From Flavobacterium sp. (GTDB taxonomy: Bacteria > Bacteroidota > Bacteroidia > Flavobacteriales > Flavobacteriaceae): 5,937 bases of DNA. The notes under the pieces were generated by a model. That model was not told the origin of the DNA. It saw only the letters and a list, made by a program, of their open reading frames with translations, and did not search any database. This document shows, in pieces, positions 1-5,937 of this stretch (positions within the stretch are counted from its first letter, which is position 1; each line of letters begins with the position of its first letter). The position numbers and the translations under genes are program-made. Location of the stretch: assembly GCA_019105125.1 (NCBI GenBank), contig JAHRWO010000362.1, positions 1 to 5,937 on the forward strand, written 5' to 3'.

Positions 1-662
1 ACAGGAACAATTTTTAATTTTTTGAAAAAGTCCATAATTCTGGCTTCATCATTTGCCATTCCTACCATTTTCAGAACACCTTGATGTGTGGCATCGTTAC
101 CGTCTTTAGTTCTTCCTTCTCGTTGGGCAATCCAAACCGAACGATTCTCTTTAGACAATAAATGATACATATATTCAGCCATCAACTTAGAACTTTGTAA
201 TAATTCTCTTGGTGATAATCCTCTTTGAACTAAGAAATTTCGATTCAATTTTGATAATTTCAACAAGAAATCTTTCTTAACCAAATTATCTCCAATAGCA
301 GAAGCCGTCATCACCAAACCGTGATCAATCAAGGAAACATTCAATAAAGAGGTATCTAAAATAATATCACGATGATTAGAAATAAATAAGTACGAAGTAT
401 TTGGTTCTAATTTTTCAAAACCAGAAGTAGTAAGTCCTTCCGAACTTCTCTCTAAAACTCTTTGAATTGATTGATAAACAAAATTAACTTGAAAATCGCG
501 AATAGAATGCGTTCTACTCAACTGCTCTTTCCAAATTTCATCTTCTAATTCTGGAAACGTAAAATCCATCATAGCCTTCATCATAGGATGATGCAACAAA
601 GACTTCAAAGCTTCGTTTACTTCAGAATCATAATAAGGGCGAATAGAATCGAATTTTGTCAT
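1..662 (-). CDS. PlsC-like 1-acyl-sn-glycerol-3-phosphate acyltransferase, partial (C-terminus off the left edge)
   Basis: The frame is open from an ATG at 662-660 to the window edge, giving about 220 residues. It resembles the glycerophospholipid acyltransferase family (PlsC/PlsB-type), which transfers an acyl chain to lysophosphatidate or a related acceptor at the inner membrane in phospholipid synthesis. The visible signatures are YLFISNHRDIILD (about residues 91-103), corresponding to the catalytic His-Asp block I, and QREGRTKDG (about 180-188), corresponding to the acceptor-binding EGxR block III. About 90 residues precede block I, more than in short PlsC proteins, which fits the longer acyltransferases I recall from Bacteroidota. 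No hydrophobic signal or anchor is obvious in the visible part. The His-Asp spacing is not the usual HX4D (see findings). The gene lies 63 bp downstream of tatD on the same strand and has its own promoter-like element. The exact acyl acceptor cannot be told from sequence. Confidence 0.85.
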   Translation of the reverse strand, partial: MTKFDSIRPYYDSEVNEALKSLLHHPMMKAMMDFTFPELEDEIWKEQLSRTHSIRDFQVNFVYQSIQRVLERSSEGLTTSGFEKLEPNTSYLFISNHRDIILDTSLLNVSLIDHGLVMTASAIGDNLVKKDFLLKLSKLNRNFLVQRGLSPRELLQSSKLMAEYMYHLLSKENRSVWIAQREGRTKDGNDATHQGVLKMVGMANDEARIMDFFKKLKIVP

Positions 663-671
663 ATTTATTTT

Positions 672-679
672 CAAAACTA
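672..679 (-). promoter_or_regulatory. Possible -7 promoter element for the acyltransferase gene
   Basis: On the minus strand this reads TAGTTTTG, a perfect match to the Bacteroidota -7 consensus TAnnTTTG. It ends nine bases before the ATG at 662, so a transcript started here would have a leader of only about six bases. The -33 element is weak: the nearest candidate is ATTG at 704-707 on the minus strand, about 24 bp upstream, slightly beyond the usual spacing. The gene could instead be read through from tatD. Confidence 0.4.
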
Positions 680-725
680 AACACAAAAGAACGAAATTTT
701 TATCAATTGTGCCTTTAAATTTTGA

Positions 726-1493
726 TTAAATTCCGAAAATTTGTTTTGAGTTTTCTGTAGTAATTCTTGCAATTTCCTCAACTGGTAACTGATAAATTTC
801 GGCTAACTTTTGAGCTACCAATAAAGTATAACTGCTTTCGTTTCGTTTTCCACGATATGGAACTGGCGCTAAATATGGTGAATCGGTTTCTAAAACAATG
901 TTTTTCAAATTGATTTCATTTAAAAATTGGTCGATTTTTCCGTTTTTGAATGTGGCTACCCCACCTATTCCGAGTTTCATTCCTAACGAAATCGCTCTTT
1001 GGGCTTGACCCAAATCACCCGTAAAACAATGAAATATACCGAATAAATCATCCGATTTTTCACTTTCTAAAACCTCAAAAACTTCATCAAAAGCATCACG
1101 GCAATGAATGTTGATTCCCAATTTATACTTTTTTGCTAATTGGATTTGGTGTTTGAAAGCATGTTGTTGTTCTTTCAAAAAGGTTTTATCCCAAAACAAA
1201 TCGATTCCAATTTCGCCAACGGCATAAAATTTTCTAGAAGCTAGTTCTTTTTCTACATGTGCTAGTTCTTCCAAATAGTTTTCCTTTACATACGTTGGAT
1301 GTAATCCCATCATTAGAAACACATTTTCGGGATAATGCTTTTCTAATTCGTACATTTTAGATGTATAATTAGAATCTATAGCAGGAACAAAAAAACGAGA
1401 AACACCAGCATTAATGGCTCTTTGCATCATTTCGTTGCGGTCTAAATCAAATTCTTCTGAATATAGATGCGAATGGGTATCGGTAAGTATCAT
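726..1493 (-). CDS. TatD-family metal-dependent hydrolase (probable DNase)
   Basis: A complete 255-residue protein of normal length for TatD/YcfH-type hydrolases, which are cytoplasmic TIM-barrel enzymes of the amidohydrolase superfamily; characterised members are metal-dependent DNases. All expected metal ligands are visible: the HxH motif THSH (H7, H9), Glu94 in AVGEIGID, His130 in NIHCRDA, His155 in FHCFTG and Asp204 in ETDSPYLAP. GLHP (63-66) and the C-terminal PYRGKRNES stretch are also typical. The start at 1493 places HxH at residue 7, the standard position. There is no signal peptide and no link to a Tat secretion operon, so the family name should not be read as a role in protein export. 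It is divergent from the aspartic protease gene and upstream of the acyltransferase on the same strand. Whether it corresponds to TatD, YcfH or YjjV is not decidable here. Confidence 0.95.
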   Translation of the reverse strand: MILTDTHSHLYSEEFDLDRNEMMQRAINAGVSRFFVPAIDSNYTSKMYELEKHYPENVFLMMGLHPTYVKENYLEELAHVEKELASRKFYAVGEIGIDLFWDKTFLKEQQHAFKHQIQLAKKYKLGINIHCRDAFDEVFEVLESEKSDDLFGIFHCFTGDLGQAQRAISLGMKLGIGGVATFKNGKIDQFLNEINLKNIVLETDSPYLAPVPYRGKRNESSYTLLVAQKLAEIYQLPVEEIARITTENSKQIFGI

Positions 1494-1504
1494 TTATTGA
1501 TTGG

Positions 1505-1532
1505 GTTACAAAGTGCAAAGTTACAAAGTTTG
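1505..1532. repeat. Short tandem direct repeat, GTTACAAA type
   Basis: Units in order are GTTACAAA (1505-1512), GTGCAAA (1513-1519), GTTACAAA (1520-1527) and a truncated GTTTG (1528-1532). The ten-base GTTACAAAGT occurs twice with a 15-base period. It sits in the 67-bp spacer between two divergent genes, and promoter-like elements for both directions overlap it. Confidence 0.8.
1516..1523 (-). promoter_or_regulatory. Probable -7 promoter element for tatD
   Basis: The minus strand reads TAACTTTG followed by C, a perfect TAnnTTTG match. Transcription would start near 1512, leaving a leader of about 19 bases before the tatD ATG at 1493. No convincing -33 TTTG is found at the usual distance upstream, so this call rests on the -7 box and its position in the only available spacer. 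Confidence 0.45.
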
Positions 1533-1556
1533 ATTCAGAAATTTGATTTACTTTTG
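1529..1556 (+). promoter_or_regulatory. Probable promoter for the aspartic protease gene (-33 TTTG, -7 TACTTTTG)
   Basis: TTTG at 1529-1532 and TACTTTTG at 1549-1556 match the Bacteroidota -33 and -7 elements, separated by 16 bp, close to the usual spacing. The start point would fall around 1560, at or next to the ATG at 1561, implying a leaderless or nearly leaderless mRNA. The -33 box is the tail of the neighbouring direct repeat. Confidence 0.5.
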
Positions 1557-1560
1557 AACT

Positions 1561-1998
1561 ATGGAAGATTTACAAGACTTTTTAAAAGGAAAAAAATATA
1601 AAAAGATAAAATTTACGGTGCTAAAAACCCAACATTTATTAATCAAAGGAAAGATAAATGGTGTTAAAGGCAATTTTATTTTAGACACGGGAGCGAGTAA
1701 CAGTTGTGTAGGATTTGAAAGCATTGAACATTTTAAGTTAGATGCACAATTTTCAGAAACAAAAGCGGCTGGTGCTGGCGCAACTGGAATTGAAACACAA
1801 TTGGCAAAAAATAACGAAATTCAATTAGGCAGATGGAAAAACCACAAATTCCACTTAATTGTTTTTGATATGAGTCACGTAAATGATGCGCTTCGTCATT
1901 ACAAAACCAAACCTGTTGATGGTATTATTGGTGCTGATATTTTACTAAAAGGAAAAGCAATTATTGATTATAGTAATCATTGTTTGTATTTGAAATAA
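1561..1998 (+). CDS. Retropepsin-like (clan AA) aspartic protease, cytoplasmic
   Basis: A 145-residue protein with the hallmarks of a single-domain retropepsin-like aspartic protease, which normally works as a homodimer with one catalytic Asp per chain. The catalytic loop ILDTGAS lies at residues 40-46 (Asp42). A Gly/Ala-rich flap-like stretch, AAGAGATG, follows at 69-76, and the second conserved hydrophobic-Gly element GIIGADIL is at 121-128. The chain ends with a short beta-rich tail (AIIDYSNHCLYLK). There is no signal peptide or membrane segment, so it should act in the cytoplasm; the substrate is unknown. The N-terminal 30 residues are lysine-rich. The first Met is preferred because it leaves a complete fold and sits just after a promoter-like element; no Shine-Dalgarno sequence is present. 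Its stop codon directly abuts the stop of the convergent MFS gene. The fold assignment is firm, but protease activity is inferred. Confidence 0.9.
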   Translation: MEDLQDFLKGKKYKKIKFTVLKTQHLLIKGKINGVKGNFILDTGASNSCVGFESIEHFKLDAQFSETKAAGAGATGIETQLAKNNEIQLGRWKNHKFHLIVFDMSHVNDALRHYKTKPVDGIIGADILLKGKAIIDYSNHCLYLK

Positions 1999-3219
1999 CT
2001 AATTCGAATGGTTTTTCTTCAGTGTTCGGTAAGCTAAAATCGTGCTAATCAACATAAAAATTCCTCCCAAAATAAAGGGTGCTCCTGGGAATAAAAAAGG
2101 CGCTTCATCGTGAGTAAAATAATAAAAAACGGATGCCATCATCGGTGGACCTACAATTGAAGAAGCACTCATTAAACTCGTTAATGTTCCTTGAATTTCA
2201 CCTTGTTCTGATGGAGGTACTTGTTCAGAAACTACGGCTTGTAATGCAGGCCCTGCAATTCCTCCTAAACAGTAGGGAATTAAGAAAACAAACATCATCC
2301 AACTTTCAGTTGCAAATGCAAATAAGAACATTCCGATAGTATATAACCCTAATCCGAAATAAATACTTTTTACATTTCCGATTTTTGGATTGATCCAACG
2401 AATTAAACCTCCTTGAACAATTCCTACTAATAATCCGATGACTCCTAGAGAAATACCTACCATTTTTTCTGTCCAATTAAATTGATACATGGTGAAATAA
2501 TTCCAGTTACTTTGTACCGCATGTGAACCTACATAAAGAACAAAAATAGCTAATACTAATCCAATTAAATTTGGATATTTTTTCAAATGTAAAAAAGCTC
2601 CGATTGGATTGGCTCTTTTTAATTCGAATGGTCTTCTTTTGTCCTTATCTAAAGATTCTGGAAGAATAAAATAGCCGTATAGAAAGTTTATCATACACAA
2701 AATAGCGGCTGCAATAAAAGGAATTCTTGTTCCAAATTGCCCTAACAATCCGCCTAATACTGGACCAATTATAAATCCTAATCCAAAAGCGGCACCCATC
2801 AATCCAAAATTCTTAGCTCTGTTTTCATGTGTACTTACATCAGCAATATAAGCAGAAGCAGTGGTAAAACTTGCTCCAGTAATTCCAGACAGAATTCTAC
2901 CAATGAATAACCAAGTAATTGTGGGCGCAAAGGCTAACAATAAAAAATCTAAAGAAAAAGCAAACAAAGAAGTTAATAATACGGGGCGTCTTCCATATTT
3001 ATCACTTAAATTTCCTATGACTGGCGCAAAAATGAATTGGGTTATGGCATAAGCGAAAGTTAACCAACCTCCATATTTTGCAGCTTCGCTAATATCACCA
3101 TTGATTAGTTCTTTGATTAAATTTGGAATTACAGGAATAATAATTCCCCATCCAATAACATCTAACAAAACGGTAATAAAGATGAAACCAACGGCTGCTT
3201 GTTTCTTAGATTTTTTCAT
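1999..3219 (-). CDS. TCR/Tet-type MFS transporter (probable drug:H+ antiporter)
   Basis: A complete 406-residue inner-membrane protein with about 12 hydrophobic segments in two groups of six, separated by a charged cytoplasmic loop (about residues 187-217, rich in Lys/Arg). It shows the MFS motif A GNLSDKYGRRP (69-79), an Asp in helix 1 (Asp20) as in TetA proteins, RILSGITGA (108-116) with SAYIAD (122-127), and the antiporter motif C GFIIGPVLGG (148-157) in helix 5. These are typical of the DHA1 group that includes tetracycline exporters. Many chromosomal members of this group have no known resistance phenotype, so tetracycline export is not claimed. The start at 3219 follows a lysine-rich cytoplasmic N-terminus (MKKSKKQ). 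The gene is separated from sucB by an intrinsic terminator, leaving 18 bases between the terminator tail and the ATG; no clean promoter is seen. There is no adjacent tetR-like regulator in the window. Confidence 0.92.
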   Translation of the reverse strand: MKKSKKQAAVGFIFITVLLDVIGWGIIIPVIPNLIKELINGDISEAAKYGGWLTFAYAITQFIFAPVIGNLSDKYGRRPVLLTSLFAFSLDFLLLAFAPTITWLFIGRILSGITGASFTTASAYIADVSTHENRAKNFGLMGAAFGLGFIIGPVLGGLLGQFGTRIPFIAAAILCMINFLYGYFILPESLDKDKRRPFELKRANPIGAFLHLKKYPNLIGLVLAIFVLYVGSHAVQSNWNYFTMYQFNWTEKMVGISLGVIGLLVGIVQGGLIRWINPKIGNVKSIYFGLGLYTIGMFLFAFATESWMMFVFLIPYCLGGIAGPALQAVVSEQVPPSEQGEIQGTLTSLMSASSIVGPPMMASVFYYFTHDEAPFLFPGAPFILGGIFMLISTILAYRTLKKNHSN

Positions 3220-3237
3220 TGTTAAGTTTTAAATTTC

Positions 3238-3277
3238 GAAGAAAAGAAAATCCCAAACTCAATTTGAATTTGGGATT
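3238..3277 (-). terminator. Intrinsic terminator of the sucAB transcript
   Basis: A perfect 9-bp inverted repeat, AATCCCAAA (3249-3257) and TTTGGGATT (3269-3277), encloses an 11-base loop. Read on the minus strand it is followed by the T-rich tail TTCTTTTCTTC (3248-3238). It lies 21 bases past the sucB stop codon, the expected place for ending transcription of sucA-sucB. On the plus strand there is no comparable T-run, so it is directional. Confidence 0.8.
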
Positions 3278-3298
3278 ATGTACTTGGAATTTATTGTA

Positions 3299-4516
3299 TT
3301 ATAATTCTAATGCTTTTTTCACATTTCCACCCATTAAAATTTCTGCTGGGTTTTCTAATGCTTCTTTCACTGCTACTAAGAATCCAACTGATTCACGTCC
3401 GTCGATGATTCTGTGGTCGTATGATAAGGCAACGTACATTACTGGAGCAATTACGATTTGACCATTTTTAACGATAGCTCTTTCTACTACATTGTGCATT
3501 CCTAAAATACCTGATTGTGGAGGATTGATGATCGGTGTAGATAACATACTTCCGAAAACACCACCATTAGAAATTGTGAATGTTCCACCTGTCATTTCAT
3601 CTACAGTGATTTGTCCATCACGAGCTCTTAAAGCTAATCTTTTGATTTCAGCTTCAACACCTCTGAATGATAATGTTTCTGCATTTCTCATAACTGGAAC
3701 CATTAATCCTTTTGGACCCGAAACCGCTACCGAAATATCACAGAAATCGTAAGAAATTTTCTCTTGACCATCAATCATAGAGTTTACATCTGGATATAAT
3801 TGTAAAGCACGAGTTACTGCTTTAGTAAAGAACGACATGAAGCCTAATCCTAAACCATGTTTCGCTTTAAACTCTTCTTTATATTGGTCACGAATAGCAT
3901 AAATTGCAGACATATCTACTTCGTTAAAAGTAGTTAACATCGCCGTTTCGTTTTTAGCTGACACTAAACGTTCTGCTACTTTTCTACGTAACATAGAAAG
4001 TTTTGTTCTTTCTGTCCCGCGATTTCCTCCTGTTGGAGTTCCCATTGATGGTACTGCATTTACAGCGTCATCTTTAGTAATTCTTCCACCTTTACCTGTT
4101 CCTACAATTGCAGAAGGTTCGATGTTTTTTTCTTCTAATATTTTTCTAGCTGCTGGAGATGGCGCTTGAGTTGCATACGTTTTTTCTGCCACTGGAGCTG
4201 CTTTTGGAGCCTCAGCTTTTGGCGCTTCAACTGCTTTTGCTTCTTCTTTTGCTGGAGCTGCACCACCTTCTGGTTTTGCTGCACTTGTATCGATTAAACA
4301 AACTACTGCACCTACCGCTACTGCATCACCTTCTTCTGCTTTTAATGCAATAATTCCGCTTGCTTCAGCTGGCAATTCTAATGTTGCTTTATCTGAATCA
4401 ACCTCAGCAATTGCTTGGTCTTTTTCTACATAATCACCATCTTTTACTAACCATGTAGCAATTTCTACTTCTTTAATTGATTCCCCTGGAGAAGGGACTT
4501 TCATTTCTAAAATCAT
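3299..4516 (-). CDS. sucB: 2-oxoglutarate dehydrogenase E2, dihydrolipoyllysine-residue succinyltransferase
   Basis: A complete 405-residue E2 component (also called odhB) of the 2-oxoglutarate dehydrogenase complex of the TCA cycle; it transfers the succinyl group from its lipoyl arm to CoA in the cytoplasm. Domains in order are: a single lipoyl domain (about 1-77) with the lipoylated Lys43 in EVDSDKATLEL; an Ala/Pro/Lys/Glu-rich flexible linker (about 78-116); an E1/E3-binding domain (about 117-153, APSPAARKILEE and GTGKGGRITKDD); and a catalytic acyltransferase core (about 170-405) with the active-site block LSYDHRIIDG (His368, Asp372). Motifs such as GPKGLMVPVMRNAE and FTISNGGVFGS favour succinyl- over acetyltransferase. 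Length and single lipoyl domain are normal for SucB. The ATG at 4516 begins MILEMKVPSPGES, the standard start of the lipoyl domain. No Shine-Dalgarno is present; an AT-rich octamer repeat lies just upstream. It follows sucA by 85 bp. Confidence 0.97.
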   Translation of the reverse strand: MILEMKVPSPGESIKEVEIATWLVKDGDYVEKDQAIAEVDSDKATLELPAEASGIIALKAEEGDAVAVGAVVCLIDTSAAKPEGGAAPAKEEAKAVEAPKAEAPKAAPVAEKTYATQAPSPAARKILEEKNIEPSAIVGTGKGGRITKDDAVNAVPSMGTPTGGNRGTERTKLSMLRRKVAERLVSAKNETAMLTTFNEVDMSAIYAIRDQYKEEFKAKHGLGLGFMSFFTKAVTRALQLYPDVNSMIDGQEKISYDFCDISVAVSGPKGLMVPVMRNAETLSFRGVEAEIKRLALRARDGQITVDEMTGGTFTISNGGVFGSMLSTPIINPPQSGILGMHNVVERAIVKNGQIVIAPVMYVALSYDHRIIDGRESVGFLVAVKEALENPAEILMGGNVKKALEL

Positions 4517-4524
4517 GTTTTTTA

Positions 4525-4562
4525 GTTTAAAAGTTTAAAATAAGTTTAAAAGTTTAAAAGTT
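4525..4562. repeat. Four GTTTAAAA octamers in the sucA-sucB spacer
   Basis: Perfect copies of GTTTAAAA lie at 4525-4532, 4533-4540, 4544-4551 and 4552-4559, with a three-base TAA between the second and third and a further GTT at 4560-4562. The array starts eight bases from the sucB ATG, so on the minus strand it forms most of the untranslated stretch ahead of sucB. Each unit contains the palindrome TTTAAA. No -7 element or terminator hairpin is recognisable in the spacer 4517-4601. Confidence 0.85.
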
Positions 4563-4601
4563 GTGTTAGCCTTAAACCTAAACTATTAGCTGTTTTTATT
4601 T

Positions 4602-5937
4602 TTATTGAAATAATTTTTTATCAAAAACCATTGCGATTGCGTTAGCATGACGTTTTTTAGAACGCTCATAACTTCCCGCTGCTGGTGCACTGTATGCTTT
4701 TGGTGACGCTAATCTTAATTTTACTAAATCAAAATTCATCAACATATAACCATAAGCTCCCATGTTTTTAGGCTCTTCTTGTGCCCAAACGTAATCATCC
4801 ACATTTGGATAACTGTCGATAATCGCTTTGATTTGGTCAACTGCTAATGGGAACAATTGCTCTAAACGAACCACTGCTACATCATTTCTAACTAATTCAG
4901 CACGTTTTGCAATAATATCGTAGTAGAATTTACCAGTACAGAAAACCAAAGTTTTGATTGCTTTTTTGTCTGTTACATTTGGATCATCTAATACTTCTTG
5001 GAATTGTCCGTTTGCTAAATCATCCATTGAAGATACTACATCTGGATGACGTAATAAACTCTTAGGAGAGAATACTACTAATGGCTTACGGAATTCTGTT
5101 TTTAACTGTCTTCTCATTAAGTGAAAGAAGTTGGCTGGGGTAGTTACATCGGCAATATACATGTTGTGTTTTGCACATAATTGTAAGTAACGCTCCATAC
5201 GAGCTGATGAATGCTCTGCTCCTTGGTTTTCATAACCATGAGGCAATAACATTACCAATCCATTTTGGTTGTTCCACTTATCTTCACCTGCAGAAATGTA
5301 TTGGTCAATCATAATTTGAGCTCCGTTAGAGAAATCTCCAAACTGTGCTTCCCAAATTACTAAGGTTTTTGGTGATGCTAATGCATATCCGTACTCAAAA
5401 CCTAAAACACCATATTCTGAAAGGTGCGAATTGTAGATATAAAAGTTTCCTTTTTTATCTTTTATTTTATCTAAAAGAATTACTTCTTCTTCCGAATCTT
5501 CTACTTTAACTACAGCATGACGGTGTGAGAATGTTCCTCGTTCCACATCTTGACCAGAAATACGTACGTCAAAACCTTCTTTTAGTAACGAACCATAAGC
5601 TAATAATTCACCCATTGCCCAGTCTAATTTATTGGTTTCGACCATGTTTTTTCTATCACCAATTAACTTTGTAATCTTACTGATGAATTTCTTGTCAGAT
5701 GGAAGTTGGGTAATCGTATCCGCAATTTCTGCTAATTGATTTTTATCAAACTTAGTATCAAATTTTTGAAGCATTACATCATCCGAAACTTGTTTGTAAC
5801 CTTCCCACTCATTCTCCATGAAAGGTGTAATTACAGTTAAGTCTTTCTTACGTGAAGCTTCTAAATTTTCATCTAATTTTGCTTTGTATGCTTCTTCCAA
5901 TTCTTTTACATATCCTGTAGAAATTACATTTTCCTGA
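4602..5937 (-). CDS. sucA: 2-oxoglutarate dehydrogenase E1 (thiamine diphosphate-dependent), C-terminal part
   Basis: The frame is open from the right window edge to the TAA at 4604-4602, giving 444 residues, about the C-terminal half of a SucA/OdhA protein (normally over 900 residues). E1 decarboxylates 2-oxoglutarate on thiamine diphosphate and succinylates the E2 lipoyl arm. Visible parts are the pyrimidine-binding transketolase-like domain and the E1o C-terminal domain. The former carries GQDVERGTFSHRHAV (5555-5511), WEAQFGDF (5354-5331) and HGYENQGAEHSSAR (5240-5199), all characteristic of E1o. The N-terminal domains with the main diphosphate-binding region lie outside the window. A TTG at 5900-5898 could be taken as a start, but it is an internal Leu: the frame continues upstream (QENVISTGYVKEL) without a stop and homologues are much longer. 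It lies 85 bp upstream of sucB on the same strand, probably in one transcript. Confidence 0.96.
   Translation of the reverse strand, partial: QENVISTGYVKELEEAYKAKLDENLEASRKKDLTVITPFMENEWEGYKQVSDDVMLQKFDTKFDKNQLAEIADTITQLPSDKKFISKITKLIGDRKNMVETNKLDWAMGELLAYGSLLKEGFDVRISGQDVERGTFSHRHAVVKVEDSEEEVILLDKIKDKKGNFYIYNSHLSEYGVLGFEYGYALASPKTLVIWEAQFGDFSNGAQIMIDQYISAGEDKWNNQNGLVMLLPHGYENQGAEHSSARMERYLQLCAKHNMYIADVTTPANFFHLMRRQLKTEFRKPLVVFSPKSLLRHPDVVSSMDDLANGQFQEVLDDPNVTDKKAIKTLVFCTGKFYYDIIAKRAELVRNDVAVVRLEQLFPLAVDQIKAIIDSYPNVDDYVWAQEEPKNMGAYGYMLMNFDLVKLRLASPKAYSAPAAGSYERSKKRHANAIAMVFDKKLFQ

Noticed and set aside
1965..1979. TGATTA-TAG-TAATCA inverted repeat as a terminator for the protease or MFS gene
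   Set aside because: The stem has one G-C pair, the loop is three bases, there is no T-run on either strand right after it, and it encodes in-frame protease residues.
2133..3052. Plus-strand reading frames of 63-68 residues within the MFS gene
   Set aside because: They lie antisense to a well-supported membrane transporter, look like no known family and have no start signals.
1999..3219. Calling the transporter a tetracycline resistance gene (tetA)
   Set aside because: The motifs support the TCR/Tet subgroup only; there is no divergent tetR, no mobile context, and composition matches its neighbours, so a chromosomal transporter of unknown substrate is the safer call.
3219..3752. Plus-strand reading frames of 80 and 86 residues over the sucB 3' region
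   Set aside because: They are antisense to the conserved sucB catalytic core; one also spans the terminator and spacer, so it is not a plausible gene.
4159..4353. Leucine-rich 64-residue plus-strand reading frame
   Set aside because: It is the antisense of the Ala/Pro/Glu-rich linker of sucB; the leucine runs come from the complement of that linker's codons, and there is no promoter or homology.
4563..4601. Terminator or promoter between sucA and sucB
   Set aside because: No stem longer than a few bases and no TAnnTTTG match could be found on the minus strand; the TTAGC copies at 4566-4570 and 4586-4590 are direct, not inverted.
4602..5900. Treating TTG at 5900-5898 as the start of a 432-residue protein
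   Set aside because: The frame stays open to the window edge, and the sequence is the C-terminal half of a SucA protein normally over 900 residues long; the TTG is an internal leucine codon.

Overview
The window looks like an ordinary chromosomal segment of a low-G+C member of the Bacteroidota, most likely Flavobacterium or a close relative. The evidence is AT-rich coding sequence (roughly one-third G+C by eye), start codons with no Shine-Dalgarno sequence, several matches to the Bacteroidota -7 promoter element TAnnTTTG, and protein sequences of flavobacterial type. No mobile element, tRNA, rRNA or CRISPR array is visible.

Layout from left to right. At 1-662 (minus strand) is the N-terminal part of a PlsC-like glycerophospholipid acyltransferase that runs off the left edge. 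At 726-1493 (minus) is a complete TatD-family metal-dependent hydrolase. A 67-bp divergent spacer (1494-1560) carries a short direct repeat and back-to-back promoter-like sequences. At 1561-1998 (plus) is a small cytoplasmic retropepsin-like aspartic protease, the only plus-strand gene. It abuts, stop to stop with no gap, a TCR/Tet-type MFS drug:H+ antiporter at 1999-3219 (minus). A clear intrinsic terminator (3238-3277) separates that transporter from the 2-oxoglutarate dehydrogenase genes: sucB (E2, 3299-4516, complete) and sucA (E1, 4602-5937, minus), whose 5' half lies beyond the right edge.

sucA and sucB form one functional unit. E1 decarboxylates 2-oxoglutarate on thiamine diphosphate and E2 passes the succinyl group to CoA through its lipoyl arm; E3 (lpd) is not in the window. 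The 85-bp sucA-sucB spacer holds four perfect GTTTAAAA octamers and no visible terminator, so co-transcription is likely. The remaining genes have no evident pathway link to each other or to sucAB.

I see no novel multi-gene system here. The points most worth checking are small in scale: a probable leaderless promoter for the aspartic protease, a repeat family of the form GTTnnAAA in two spacers, very tight terminator/promoter spacing ahead of the transporter, and a variant catalytic motif in the acyltransferase.
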